A stretch of DNA of 64,000 nucleotides from positions 3,601,501-3,665,500 of the forward strand of contig BSDZ01000014.1 in assembly GCA_030268105.1 (NCBI GenBank), given 5' to 3'. The notes beneath the pieces were generated by a model. It worked only from the letters and a program-made list of their open reading frames with translations. It ran no database searches and was not told the DNA's origin. This document shows, in pieces, positions 1-16,560 of this stretch. Position 1 is the stretch's first letter. Every line of letters starts with the position of its first letter. Both the position numbers and the translations under genes were made by a program. The stretch comes from Volvox africanus (Eukaryota; Chlorophyta; Chlorophyceae; Chlamydomonadales; Volvocaceae).

Positions 1-240
1 TATATGTCAGCGGTATGCCAGTAAGGAATTTAGGGCAATCGTACAACACACGCGGGGTCAAAGTGTTTAAACGACGTGGCTCTAGTCCAGACCTATTGCT
101 GCCAGTCAAATCACCCCCTTTCCTAACCGTCTCTTTCTCTGGGACAAACAAACAAACAAAAAAGAGTTAATAAAACCCAAAAACCTAAATACGTCACACT
201 CAGAACTGAATGTCAAAAACCAGCGCTTGAGTCCAAATTA

Positions 241-3359
<3,119 letters not shown>

Positions 3360-4292
3360 CGGATATGCAGATGCGATCAGATCACCCTGAGGCGGCTACG
3401 ATCCTATGGTTGAAAGCACTACGCCTGAGATTTACGCACCAACTCGCGGGTTCTGCATCGCGGGGCACTGCATTTATGTGAGTTAAAATGTTTCGCGAAA
3501 CGCAATAGACTAAGCATGCACGGCTGGACTATCAATAATCGTTAGGATGCCGGAATGTGCCGTAAACCGACCGAATAAATTTGTCAGCCAAGTCTAACAT
3601 GTTTAGATAGATCCAATCAAAAAACATTCCTCAATATATAAGCTTCCGTCTTCGAATGCGTCCATTCACTCAAAGGATCGCTATGCTCACAGTTGCTGCT
3701 GTACGGGTTTAATATCTATGCACATACTTTAGTTGTTAAGAAAAAGATTATAATCAAATAGTTCAATCTCCCTTGTGGATGTTTTAATCATTGCCAAAAC
3801 ATCCAATCCGTGCTCAAAGATGGGCGAACACCCTCCTGTGGGTTGACGTGAGCCTCCCAGCTGAGCTGAAGATGCTCAAATCCCCTAACCGCGGTGAAAC
3901 GGGAATGGAGACCTATACAATGCATAAACTGCTGGGTTAAAGGTGACAGGACCAGTGCCAGCCAGCCAGCGTCCCGCAAACCTTAAACCCAACGGTTCTT
4001 GCACCGCCCTGGTGATCTCCTTGTTGCTGACCCCGTATCGCTTTGACACTTTGGTTAAGTTTATGGGAGTTCCACTCCTTGTTCCTGCTCCCAGCTCCGG
4101 GCCCTATTTGTATCTGTTCCCGTGTGACGTGCCGGGACGCGCTGCTTTAATTGAGGCCTCATTTGCCAAGCTCCTCGGCCGTCCATCGCATCGTAGACAT
4201 AAAGAGAGAATGAATATCATTTCACGAAGGGGGCTGCTGTTCAGGTGCCTGCGCCTTCGCTTTCCAAACGCCCCCCTCTCTGGTTAACATTC

Positions 4293-4596
4293 CAATACTT
4301 AGCACATCCCCCTCCCCCTGGCCCCTTCTGGCACAACAGGTGCAAGTCGTTTGACGCCGCTGACCACCCCTGGCGTGCCGTGTTTTGCAACTCCACGGGT
4401 ACAAAGACCGGCACCTGCGTTTGCATGAAGCTGTACGTGGACCCAGCCGCCGCTGCCCGCTGCAACAACGCGTTCGCATGCTGTGAGGACCGTCTCCAGA
4501 AGGTCAAGATTTACGCCAGGGGTGGTCAGCGGCGTCGAACGACTTGCACCTGTTGTGCCAGAAGGGGCCAGGGGGAGGGGGATGTGCTAAGTATTG
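4293..4596. repeat. 84-bp inverted repeat with 136-bp loop
   Basis: Bases 4293-4376 and 4513-4596 are reverse complements over 84 positions with a single mismatch (TTTGAC against TTCGAC). The loop between them is unique. The left arm covers the 5' part of the pherophorin-like exon and its polypyrimidine/acceptor region; the right arm is a second, backward copy of the same bases. A transcript through here would form a long near-perfect hairpin. Confidence 0.9.
4340..4516 (+). pseudogene. Pherophorin-like exon fragment
   Basis: After a CT-rich tract and acceptor ending CAACAG, an open frame reads a cysteine-patterned peptide starting CKSFDAADHPWR and containing TGTCVCMKLYVDP, RCNN and ACCEDRLQKVKI. 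Pherophorin domains, extracellular-matrix proteins of volvocine algae, show this pattern: spaced cysteines, a CC pair and then a short L-x-K-[IV] strand. Only one exon is seen; no signal peptide, proline-rich rod or second half of the domain was found nearby. The frame runs straight into the inverted copy of its own start. It is therefore best read as a gene relic or a hairpin-forming copy, though an exon of an undetected gene is possible. The family call rests on motif spacing only. Confidence 0.45.
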
Positions 4597-5509
4597 AAGG
4601 CCGGTTGGGTGGTAGGTTGACATCGACTGGGAAATCGCGCTCGACTCTTACGTAGCTTCGAAGATGCATCAGATGCAAAGAGACCACATCAATCTTGGAA
4701 GTGGGCGAAGTGGTTGCTGCGTGGATAGGGGTTGGTTGAGGTGGCGAGTGGGGTGGAGGGTGCCGGGTGGGATTACCACTCGGGCGCTGTGCTATGCGAT
4801 TGCAGAGGCGAAAGTATGGATTAGCCTGTCGGCTAGTAAGGGTTATCCTCCTCGCCCATCGAGCGGCATAGTGAGCCTTGGTCGTTGGCTTGGCGACTCG
4901 GGGACTCCTCAAACATATGGCGCGCGAGGCGACTTGTTGGAATTGGTCGCACGCAACATCCCGAAAGATACTTTGAGATATGTCTCTCGGTGAGGGGAAA
5001 CTGCGGGGAAGCAGTCAAATTGGTTCGTACCATCCCGTACCCTTTCCCACACAAGGTTCTTAGAAAGCTCCTGCATTGGGGATGATTGAAGATTTTAACG
5101 AATTGCTTGTGGATTTTCACACATAAACTTCAGTATGTGGAGGTCTCATGCTTCCCGTTTTCAACGGGACGCTCAATAGTTCGCATATGCATACTGAAGA
5201 TCTCGTGCATGAAAATGTAATAAAGATTCTATTAAAATCTCAGGCAATGACAGAGAGTGATGCTTTCATGGCCAGGGCGCGGAGGTTGACCAACCAATAC
5301 TGGGACACAGCAGCAGAAACCGTTGTCCGTACCCCGCTATTGGAAAAGGAAACGGTTTCGTTTATGTTAGGCTAATTAATATGTTATAACTGTCTATCCT
5401 GTAAAGTGTGTTTTTGACTTCGAAGTTTGGCGTCTCGTCGCGCAAGCGGCCGCCGAAGTTAGACTTTTCCAGCACCCTGCTTTGGGCGCTTAGGCTCGAC
5501 GCTTGGAAA

Positions 5510-8500
5510 ATGGTTGAGCATACAGGAAGCACGTCGCTCTTCGCGATCTTCGCATTGAGCTTGTACTCGCTGTTTCTATTTCCTTTCACGATCTACCGCC
5601 TCACCTGCGGTGCTTCAGAGGAGTCCGTGGTGCAGCCCTACTTACAGGTTTGGTGATATCCTTGCAGTCTATCTGCGTGATCAGTGCGTTTGAGGGTTCG
5701 CTCCATTTGGTGCAACAACCAGGCAACCTGCGTTACAGGGCAAGCAAAAGAAAGGAACTGTCGATCGCGTCCTTCGCAAGTTATTCAGTAAAAGTACGTT
5801 TTTGTCAAGTGCATTTCCTGGGTCTGGCTGTGACCTGGACTTAGTTCTCGAACAGAAATCCCCTATGATAATAGTTGAATTAGCCTGGGCATGGGCCTTT
5901 CCAGTGCTATGCTCTGTTCCTCCTTTTGGCGCTGGTATTGGGCCGGCATAGGCATTAGCGGTTGAGGTTCAGGTACTGGGCGGGGGAGCGAAGCAGCAAG
6001 GCACGCGCTTCATACACATCGCCACGCACTCAATGGCAGTACAATCGCGGACCCAAATGTTCGCCGATTCTGGCGCCATGATATGCTTGGCATGTGGCTT
6101 ACAGCGGGGGATGTAACCCAGCACGTTGTCAGCCGTACCGATTCGTTGAGGTGGATGCCGCAATTTCGTATTCGGCACTGTTGTGAACGGTGTGGGGCCG
6201 GCGGACCTTCAGCACTGGAGTTCCCTTTCTGCTTGGGCGCCTTACATGGCATTGTACTTGGAACTGGTGCACACGTGGCATTCCGGCGTCCGACAGTGGC
6301 GTATCACGCGCGTTCCTTGCACCTATCTCAGGCTACGCGCGTTTCCATCCAAGAGTATCACATTTCCGCGATGCAGGCAATCTGATCCTCATTGCACTAT
6401 GGCTGGTTTGGGCTGTGCTGCTTTGGTACGTAAATATCACCTCCAAGGTAAGCGGGAGCAGGGGCTGGGCTACAACAGCATCGAGGGTGTGATCCTATTG
6501 GGTATGCAGGGCAGAGCGTTTATATTGGGCTGGGGTGGGCTTTGGATAATGAGTATGATACGTCTCATTCGCGATATAAGCTTTTCGAGATGGTGCATGG
6601 AGCGGCTTGCCCGGGGCTGAGTGTTAAGTTTGGGTGTTCGGTGGCCGATTTCCTGTCGGGATGGTGTGCTAATGCATGGAATGTTGTACCTATCGACGCT
6701 GTGTCTATGGTGCTGAGAGCATTCTGATATGGGAAGAGCATTCTGCATCAGCATGTGATCGCAGTCGTCGCCTGTTTGACGATGGGATGGGATGGGATGA
6801 CGATGGGACGACGACGAGGATAAGCGTTGGGGTTAGGCGAACAATCGAACCAGAAAATGAGAAGAGCAGAGCTTCCCAGATGAAGTGAAGAACAGTCGCC
6901 ATTTGGGTGCTGCCTGGGTGCTGCTCGAACATGTGCGATGAGAGTTCTTTGGGGGCCAGGATGGCAGGGCCCGGGGGGGGAATTAGTCTCGGGATATATA
7001 GTGAGCATTTTGACCTGGTTGTCTCACGAGCGTTGCTGTGTAGATGAAGTTTGAATACGGAAAGGTGGCACGTAGGCGTGAAAAAAGGCGTGATGAATTA
7101 GTTTAACAGCGATGGCATCCGGGCGGTGACTTTACCCAGGCAGGTAGATGTCCGTGCGCATCTGCGGCGGTGCATGTGGGAGAAGCATGTATCCGATGGG
7201 GAGAAGCATGTATGCCGCCGCCATTAGCCAAAGCATGAGCCTTGTGCTCGGTCAACATGAACTAGGTTAGCGGTCACCCTCTCGCCTTCTGTGCCGGTCT
7301 CTCTCAGCCGCTCCGTTCCCTGAAGAAATGTCAGCATTTGAGGCCTTGCCAAGAAAGCCAAGCTCTCTGATTCAAACCGCCTAGCAATGTATGAGTTAAC
7401 GGCCCCGTCTGAAGCTGCATGGTGGAACCCCAAAAGGGTCATGCGGTGCTAAAACTGCTGGGAGCAGTGCGTGCGTTTGATTCCGTGCCTGCCGCAGCTC
7501 AGCTCGCGATGTTGTCCTACTTTCCATCTTTTCGGCAAGATTTTGAACAAAGTTTCAAAATTCTACAACAACTACATATTTTAACCAAAACCGCTGCGCT
7601 GTCTTGCTGCCTTCTTCCTGGTCCCTGCTGTTGTGATGATGCAGGATTTGAAACCGTTCGACCCGTTCGAGATTCTCGGCGTGGAGCGGAGTGCCACCAC
7701 CGCGGAAATAAAAAAAGCGTACCGCCAGATGTCGCTGCTGTACCACCCGGATAAGGTACGCGATCAGGATCTGCGGTCTGGTCTACGGCTGAACCGCAGG
7801 GCGTGGCTGGGAAGTGACAAATATGGTATATATATGGTCACAAATGAGAGCTTCAAATGGAAAGGGTCTCTTGCCTCATGGCGTTCCGTCACCTGAATGG
7901 ATTTAGACCCGCCCTGTTCCTGCACGCGGGAGGCTCATCTGGGGGCAGAGGGAGCGGAGTTAGGGAGGCACAGCATAGGGATGTGAGGGGGCCTGGTAAT
8001 GGACCTCAGGTCGGTCCTGCAACCTGCAAACCGTATAATCTAAAATGAGGATTTTTACTGTCTCCCATGCCGCACTGGTTATGTCAAAGGCGGCCAGGTG
8101 CAGTCTAATTCCAGGAAGATGCCAAGTGCGGTCAGGAACTAGCTTATGGCATATCACTACTAGGCACCCAACACTCGGGTTAAAGGCTGGATAACCGGCA
8201 AATGAACAGCGCTTTGTTTGGGCGCGATTTTCCCGGTGCATCCTCGTTTGTACTTCATGAAATACCTCCGTACATACTTAACTTATGCACGTCATAGCAC
8301 AATTAAATTTTTTGCGAACTTCCACATTTCACCCTATCAAGCGCCTGCGTGGCCTGTACTTCCCGTTGTCTTTCTTTAATTCGCGAATAGTGGTTGGGCG
8401 GCTCATTTTTTACAATACTTGTCGCATGCAATAGTTTTCAATTGCCCCGCGGCCCTCTCCCGCAACCCCCTCTGCTTGGCCTTCCACAGAACCCCGACCC

Positions 8501-11500
8501 CAAAGCGCACGCCTACTTCGCCGAGTACATCACGAAGGCATATCAGGCCCTCACCGACGAGGTCTCGCGCAAAAACTTCGAACTACATGGCCACCCCGAC
8601 GGCCCGCAGGTTCGTCAGAATGGCTATTTATTGACCCTATGGGTGCCTTGGGACAATTCTCAGAACCAGAGGGACCGTAGGAAAACATGAGTGAGGGCAA
8701 CATGCACTTTGTTTGACCCCTAGGTATCTTTCATTTGGGCAATACCTTCCTTATGATACTCTAAAAGAGTATCATTGAAACTTTCAACGCTGACGTTAAC
8801 ATTGATCGCTCCAGTCATACATGGCGGCGATCATTCCAATCCGTTCACCCTCATGGCTTACACCGCGCCATACGTCCTTACCTCATTGGCACTACGTTCT
8901 CCGCCCAAAAGTTTCTCACTGCTATTTTCTCTTTCGCAGGCTATGAACGTGGGTGTCGCGCTGCCCACGTGGCTGTTCACCAAAGACAGCAAGGTGGCCC
9001 CGCTGATGCTACTGGGCTTGGTGGGCTTCGGCATCTTGCTGCCGCTGGGTGTGGTGTCCTGGTATATGCTGAACAGTAACCGCTACTCGGGGCCTAACGG
9101 CGTCATGCAGGAGACCCTGTCATTCTATTATATGTCAAAATACAGCGTGAAGGAAGCACAGGTTTGTGTGTGTGAAAGGATAGAGCAAGGGCAGGGCAGG
9201 GCAGGGCAAGTGAAAGTAACTAGGAAGTGTGTTGGTTGGGAATTGCCCTGGCCACGTTACTTTTTCTTTTTCCTGACAGGTTGCTGGCTGACCAATCATA
9301 TTTTCTCAGTTCTTCTCGTTTGTCCCAAGGCGCCGTGGGGCTTCCTGTGCTGGGGTTCGTTGTCTGCCTTCAACTGCCAGCGCGCCAGGGGGTGCACTAT
9401 CTCTGGAGCTCCAACTTATCTTGTCCCTGACTACTTGCACGCTGTCACGCTTCACACCTCAGGTCGCTAGTGAAACAAGTTTCCCTTCCTCTTTTGCCTA
9501 ATGTTATGATTCCCTCAATCCCCGCCATCCTCTTCCCGCTTCCCTTTGCCAGTCTCTTGTCCGAATACCCGAGACGCTGGTATGCGCCATGGAGTTCATC
9601 ACGCTACCCACACCCAGCGAGCAGACTGCGGGGCTGGAGGAGCTGCGGAAGCTGGTACTGCGTAACAACCCGGACCTCAAGGACAAGAACGCGTTTTGGA
9701 AGCGGAGGGCGTCTGTGCTTAAGGTGGGGTTGGGGGTCATGGGGGGCCCGTTCGGAGACGCTGAGCTGGGATACGGCACAGTGTGGGGTACGGCGCAGTG
9801 TGGGATACGGCACAGTGTGGCACAGATACGGCGCGGTGTGGAGAAGGCTTTTGTGATGTGACGAAGTGCGAACTTTGGGCGCCGAATATTGCAAGGCGGG
9901 GAGGACTGACGGGAGTGGGGCACGGAAGGACGCCAGCTGAGTCTCGGTATGATGGAGCGAAATTAGGTGCGAGGAAAATGGGGGAGCATGGTCAGCAGGT
10001 ACCCTTGATCAGCCAAGGTGTAAATGCGTTCTTGGCATTGGGTGTCTGGCTTGCGCGCCGTTGTTGCCCCCTGACTAAGGGAATGCTTGATTCGCCCGCA
10101 TACGATAAGACCCCGTACCCTTCCGGAAATGATGCTCATCCTCTTAGTGCCGGTATCAATATCCATATCCTTTTGTACCGGCTTGCCGATCCGCAAACGT
10201 TCCCTTTCTCGGCTGGCCGCCCTCCACCAGGCCCACATGCTGCTGCTGGCCCATTTGGATCGTGAGCACGACAACATACCGCCTTCGCTTCAAGTAAGGA
10301 GGTCGTCTGTGATGGGCTTTGTGACGTGGCGTGGCGTGGCGTGGCATGGGATTTGCGGCTTCATCATACCGTCGTAGTATTCGCTTCTTAGTATTCGCTT
10401 TCTGCATAGCGTCTCCTTTGAACCCTCTCTCCTCCCGTGACTCCCTGCAGGCTGACCTGCGCTTCGTGTTAACCAAATCTCCGCTGCTGTTAGACGAGAT
10501 GATCAAAATTGCCATCATGCCCCGACCACCCGCGGGGTATGGATGGATGGTGAGTGGGTTGGCGGCGCGGTGATGGAGGGGTTGGGCAACCGGCTGAGGC
10601 CCACCACACCTCCCATTACGCAATTGCTTAATTCACCAGTTTGGTTACGTTGTTGCCTCTGGTTGGATTTGATTCAGTCTTCACCCTCTTCACTTCATTT
10701 ATTTCACTTTGCCCCACTCCATTGCTGTCATCCTCTCCTTCCTCTCTGCATATCATCCGTTTTCTAGATGTCACGATGACGAAGTTATCATCCCTCTGAC
10801 TCTCTCCCGGGACCTACTTAAATCCCTACATTCCTACTGTCCTACTCTCCCCCTTCAGACTCCCGCCGTTGCCATCGTGGAGATGATGCAGTGCGTCTCG
10901 CAGGCGCTCTCAGTGTCGGCACGCAAGCCCACAGGGTCCGTCAGTGCCAAGGCCGCAGCCAACGCGGACGGCATGGCGGCGCTGATGCAGCTCCCGCACT
11001 TTAACCTGGACGTCCTTAAAAAGCTGAAGAAGCGGCGCGTGCAGACCATTAAGGGTGAGCAAAACGCCTCCTTGCATCCAGCTCCCCTCCGTGTCTGTCT
11101 CTGTGTGTGGTACGGAGGGTAAAATTGGAAGGTAATGCCCATGATGTGAAGTGAGTAGAGGATGCGTTCTGAGGCGGATGAAGGGTTTGCATCAGGAAGG
11201 AAAAGTGTGGAAATCTGATGCAGACATCGCAAATGTGAGGGTGATGGAGTACTTTCCCTTTCTGAAACGCCCCCGTGCTGCTGCCTACAGACCTGCAAGA
11301 CTTGCCACCTGCGGAAATGGGCGAGGCGCTGCGTAGCGCGGGTCTAGGTGACGCAATGGCGGAGGAGGTGGCCACGTTCCTGGCTACGCTGCCTGCGGTG
11401 CACTGCCGTGCGGAGTGCGAGGTATCAGGGGTGACGGACGGAGGGAAGGAGGGTCCAGAGAGGGAAGAGCCAGGAAAATGAGGAACTATGTAAACTGGGC

Positions 11501-14500
11501 CGATTCCCTCTTAAGGAGCCGCAAGGATTGCCGCTAGGGGCCGCGCAGGTATGGGTGTGCGGGATGTCAGCGCGGAGCCTTTTATCCGGCTTCCCGAGCT
11601 CTGCATCTCGGCACGCGACGTAACTGCGCTCTCATCTCCCAAGGGCGAGCATCGGCACTGCCATCGTCATCGCCTCTCTTCGCAGGATGCCTTGGACCTT
11701 ACCTGCTGCATTCCGTGCTCTACCTACTCCCGCTGTACGCAACTCTTCCTGCCTTGTGTCAGGTGACTGGCGAGGAGGACATCATGGAGGGTGACGTCGT
11801 CAAGTGCCGCGTGCAGCTGCTGGTGACCCGACCCTCCCACAACACGCCCGGTTTTGAGCAACAGGCTCCTGCTCGGGGTTCATCGAAGGCCATCCGGGCG
11901 TTTACCCCAAACAACCCGGTGCCCAAGGACGAGAACTGGTGCGCACTTACGGCTGTTGTGTTGCCGGTTTGCCGGGCAAAAAGATGATTCCGTTTCCATC
12001 TTTGATTGCACATGAGTGCACATGGCATCACGGGCGGTTTCTTGTCGGTATTCGATGGATCTCTCCGGCATAATGCTATCTCTTGCGTGTTACGCTCACG
12101 TGTGCGGCGTATGAGCGGCCGCGGCGTATGGGGTACTGGGAGGACGGAGGGGTGCAGGAGGGCCGGATGACACGGGATCTGAGTGAGCAGGTGAAAATGG
12201 ACTTGAGGCAGGGCGATGAGTGAAGACCTGAAAGGGGGTAGGGCAAGGATTGTGGTGGCGACGCAGAAGACGACGCCTTATTAGGTTAGATCGTTCAGGA
12301 AACCACTTATTGTCGTTCATGCCGGGTGATGCCGGGTCCTCCCATTTTCTTAGCGGCGCGATCCACCGCCGCTCCGCTGCTTCCGGACTGCTTTCCTCCT
12401 TTCCCGAAGCCTCATGCTAGTGCCAACGTATTAACTTTTTATGTTTGGTGGTGGTGATGGTGACAATTGTGTTCAGGCACGTTCTGCTGGTTGACGCCAG
12501 CAGCAACGCGGTGCTATGTTGGAACAAGGTATCCCTGGTGGAGGCGGAAGCTGTGGGTTTCAGCCGGCCTGAACTTGTGGAAGAATGGGAGCGCCAGGGC
12601 GACGTGGCGGCGGGCGCAGACAAGAAGGTGCGGCGTCAGCGCCTGCGGTAGCTGGTGCAGGGTTTTGTAGCTGAGGGCTAAGATGCATCTTTTAACGTGT
12701 TGCAATGCGAAGGGAGGGTTGTATTGTTGAACGACTTCCGCAGACAGCTCCAGCAGCGAATAACAACGTCAAAACGGTTTTCTGGCCGGTGGGGTTGTCG
12801 CCGCGTGCACCTGCTACCTCGGCCCGCTATCGACCCGCTTCGGGTTCTTACGGTACTCTTCAATCTCTGCACGCACTGCACGGCACTGCGTTGCACCGGT
12901 TCCAAGTCCTCACCTGCGAGTTCTCCCACACACGCCCGCTGCCTCTACCAGGACGCCGTCGACCGCGCTCGCTCCCGTGCACTCGCCACTGCCGACAAGT
13001 TCATCTCGCGCTACTCCAATGGTGCCCGCCCCGGACCTACTACTCGCGCGGGGCCCAAGGGCGCAGTGGTGGCCGACGGTGACGGGGGAAGCGGCACGGA
13101 CGCGGAAGTGGAGACTGGCCAGCTAGTGGAGCTGCTGTTCCATGCACCCCGGTAGGACTAGGCGCAGCGGCGCATTTGCCCGAAGTTAAGGGAAATTCTT
13201 AACTGCTTTTTATTTTAAGTCGGGCTGAAGCATACTCATGTTGTTTAGCTAAAGCTGGTACAATAGATCGGGGAGGCGTGCTCAGCTGGACTCAGTTTGG
13301 GAGACGAAGACAGTCGTTGACAGCGGAGTGGGGAAGCACATGTTGGGGAAGGCGACTGTTGATTCTCAGGATTGCCTAGTCAGAACCACCAGAAAAGTAT
13401 TACCAACGCTTTTTACGACATGCAGCTGAGGGAAGGAAGTACTGCAGCCGGATCATGGTCGAACTGGTGTTTTGGGGAGGCGTGTAGCTCGTGCAGCAGC
13501 GGCGCTATGGGGAAGCCTCACACTGGTCACCCTGGTCAGCCCCCCACATGGTTGCGCGCCATCGGTATGGCGTTGGCCATTTCTGTCTCCGTCGCTGGTT
13601 CTTGGCCTCTGTTGTGCACATCATGATGATCATCCCGCCACATTCCGGACTTCCCATCGTCTTCGCAGTGCCGGCAAACACGAGCTGCAGCTGTTGATCA
13701 TGTCGGACAGCTACGTGGGCTGCGATCGCACCATCCCTCTCCGGGTACGGGTGGTGCCCCTGACAAGGGCGATGCAGGTGGGTCAAGTGCCAAAACACAA
13801 AGAGTCATGATATGGTACGGCAGATGTTGCTACCTTGGAGTGTTAGGTCCGCCAAGGTCCATCAAGCTGTTTTTTCAAACACTCGCATGTGCAGGAGGGC
13901 CGTGACATCAAGAGCCAGGCCAAGGCCAAGGAATGGGTAAACAGCAGCGACGACGAGGACGGCGACAAGGGAGGTGCGGATACGGGTTCACCAGGAAGGG
14001 GTGCTGAGAGGGGCTGGGGACCTGTGGCTTGGTGGCGGGGAGACATTGCATGTGCTGTTGAGCCGTTTGTTTTAAAAGGGGCTGGCTTTACCGGCGGTAT
14101 GCTCCGTGTCATGGTCTGGCTTGTAAATTCCTGATCCCGCTCCAACCTTGCGGATGTCTCTATTGGTCGACGAAGGGGCAACGCCTGAGGAAAGTTGACA
14201 CAGAGCGCCGGCCGTGAGGAGATGCAACCCTTAAAAAACGTTCTTATCGTTCCATTCGGACTCTGCCGCCCTTCCCCTCCTCCAGAGGGCCGTCGCCGGC
14301 GCAAGGCTGCTGCGGATGGCGACGCTGCCAGTGACGCCGGCAGTGCTGCCGGGGACGGCGATAGCGATGATGGCGACGAGGACGTCAACAGTGACGAATA
14401 TGACAGCGAGGAGACGGGTGCGTGGGGGTGCGTGCACTGCTTGTTGGAGGGACGATAAGAGCGCGCGGTTGTCTTCGGGGAGGGCTTGGATAGCCCCACT

Positions 14501-14776
14501 TCCGATGCCGCTCCGCTGCGCTAATGTTTTTAAACTTATCTTGTTACCGAAACCGTGGCGGCCATATGCTAGAACTAATCCCTTGCTATATCGCTCGGTC
14601 GTATTGACCGTGCAGGTGAGCTGGAGACCGGGCCCGAAGACGAGGAAGATGATGCCGATGACACACCCGCAACAGGCAAGGGTAGCAAGGCGCTGCCAGC
14701 CACCGCAGCCACCTCCAAGGGTGCAGAGGTCAACGACAAGGCCAGTGAGAAGCCATCTGACAGGGAGGATAGTTGA
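5510..14776 (+). CDS. SEC63: SEC63, J-domain subunit of the ER protein translocon
   Basis: SEC63 sits in the ER membrane with SEC61/SEC62 and recruits BiP to pull proteins across. Eighteen exons join in phase to 809 aa: 5510-5647, 5739-5793, 6332-6447, 7645-7755, 8490-8609, 8940-9161, 9553-9723, 10231-10293, 10451-10549, 10859-11054, 11291-11421, 11763-11938, 12477-12627, 12952-13151, 13669-13777, 13895-13973, 14286-14417 and 14616-14776. TM1 is near residues 8-30 and TM2 at about 81-98. The J domain spans about 108-175, with HPD at 137-139 split from [10 protein letters not shown] by an intron. TM3 is near 199-222. The Sec63/Brl domain follows, with [38 protein letters not shown] and [17 protein letters not shown]. 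The tail is the usual acidic Asp/Glu run. Length matches plant homologues (ERdj2). No break was seen. Confidence 0.95.
9768..9843. repeat. Degenerate tandem repeat in SEC63 intron 7
   Basis: Units resembling GATACGGCACAGTGTGG follow one another about four times with small changes. They lie entirely within the intron between exons 7 and 8 of SEC63 and do not affect coding. Confidence 0.7.
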
Positions 14777-16560
14777 CAGCGTCCCATGGAAAAAGAAATG
14801 TCCGGCGCATCTTAATGCCTTCAGCTAATGCCTTCAGGTCTTTCCTAGGCTGCACCGTCCACCCCATACAATCGCTGCGTGTGGAGCCCGGCAGGATGTC
14901 GCTTCCTGCAGCGAAAACCAGGAGTCGGGGAGGAGGATGGGGCCGTATGCCTACAACGTCAATTGAACGTCTGACAGCTGTCAGCTGGGGGTATATGGGG
15001 GATCAGGTCTAGGTGTTTGCTGATTTATAGATCTGCGCCAGTGTGTGCTTGTGAAATGCGCGGCGCGGTACCTCCTCATATCATCGGATGGGAATCGGAC
15101 GCCAAGATGCTGCTGATGGGGGTTGGTTATGCAGACCCGGATGCTGGGGGTTGCGAGACAGTGAGGCTTTACGGAAAGAGTGTGACCCACATAGGATGTG
15201 CAGAGCAGTGATTCACTTCTTTATAGTTATGAATGACTGTTAAGAGTAGGGTACTCGTGGCGTGAAGAGCGCGTAGGCTGAAGGGTCGGGGCTCCCAAGG
15301 AGCTGTCGAAGAGTGTGTATTTGTGTGGGATGGGGATGGGGAGAATATACTCCCCCCTTCGTGGGGTGGGATTTGCCCGTTGGAAGTTCCTTGGTATCCG
15401 AGAGCCACAGGATCCCTGTCCAATGGACTGGGCACCAATAACCCTTCGTAAGCGCACAGTGGAGAATCACAATGAGGGCATCATTCATGTGTTTGGAGAT
15501 GTGGGGGAAACCCGAAATAACCAGTCCGTGTTGACATAAAGGAGTAGGCTTTGACGCATGTGTTAGTTATTAAATGTCTGATGACCAGAGCAAAAATAAA
15601 TCTCTGGTGCTTCTGGGGTGCACGGCTCGAGGCCCATCAGTGATGTTTATAACACATTTGCAAGAGTTAGGTGACGCCGTGCTGCGGGAGTCCTGCGACT
15701 GCGACCGGGCGGTTGAGGAGTCCCTTCCAGACAACAGATGACCGCATGTTGCAAGGCGCTCACTACTGCTGTGCGAGTGTACTGTGGCTTGCGTAAACCG
15801 TTTAAGACGTTTCATGGCCATGCGGCTTACGGGGCACGACTCCCTGACCCGCAATGCCAACAGTAGCCACGCTGAACGCTGGCATTCAGCGCTCATTAAA
15901 AGCATCTCCATTTCTCTTCGCATTTCCACACTTTTTCGCCGAAATTGCTATTTGAGCAACGTGTCATTGCCACAGTTATTGAAGGAAGGACAGCAGTCAA
16001 ACCCAACCCCAATATCGGTCAAGAGGTCCTCAACCTCTCAACCTCCTCTCCGGCCGTTTGGACCCCGTGAGAACCAGGTATCATGTGTTTATGCGATATT
16101 GATCGGGTAGGTTTGCGGTCATTAACCACGCCACGAATCGACCAAACTACCATCCGCGTAGAGTGCGTATGTTCTTATAGCGTTTGCAACTCTCAAGTGG
16201 AGGCTCTTGTGGAGGAATCGCGGTGCAACAGGGCGGGAGGCTACAATCCAGCGGATTTACGGCATGTAAGGAATCCTTCGGAGCAATGAAGGAGGGAATC
16301 TACGTTCCTGCACGATCCATTAAAAACATCTGAACGAGGGCCACTGGATTGCAAGATCGATTGCGGGCGTCAAAACGTTAGCTTACGTCGCTTGTCACAG
16401 TGTTATCCAGGCCGGCTCCGGTTTTTTTATATACTTAAGCACTTGCAGCCTACTGCGATCCTTCTCACGGCTGCCAGATTACTTACGCCGAAGTTGCTTC
16501 TTTCTGTTCCGGCCCTCCCTTATCTGCCTGGAATATTGGAGTAAGATTAGGAAGGCAAAC
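14777..16560. other. Spacer between SEC63 and the coiled-coil gene
   Basis: The first part should be the SEC63 3' UTR. The rest contains only short frames without conserved features; a 119-codon minus-strand frame at 15570-15929 has no recognisable domain and no splice-linked neighbours. The promoter of the next gene must lie in the last few hundred bases. Confidence 0.55.

Larger units (their letters stand above)
3360..5509. other. Intergenic spacer between divergent SQD1 and SEC63
   Basis: This is the space between the SQD1 start and the SEC63 start, so it holds both promoters. Apart from the pherophorin-like fragment near 4340-4516, no open frame here looks like a conserved protein. The stretch 3420-3780 is AT-rich. 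No TATA box or operator could be assigned with confidence. Confidence 0.6.

Noticed and set aside
13843..14499. 218-codon minus-strand Ser/Pro-rich frame
   Set aside because: It is antisense to the acidic C-terminal exons of SEC63.
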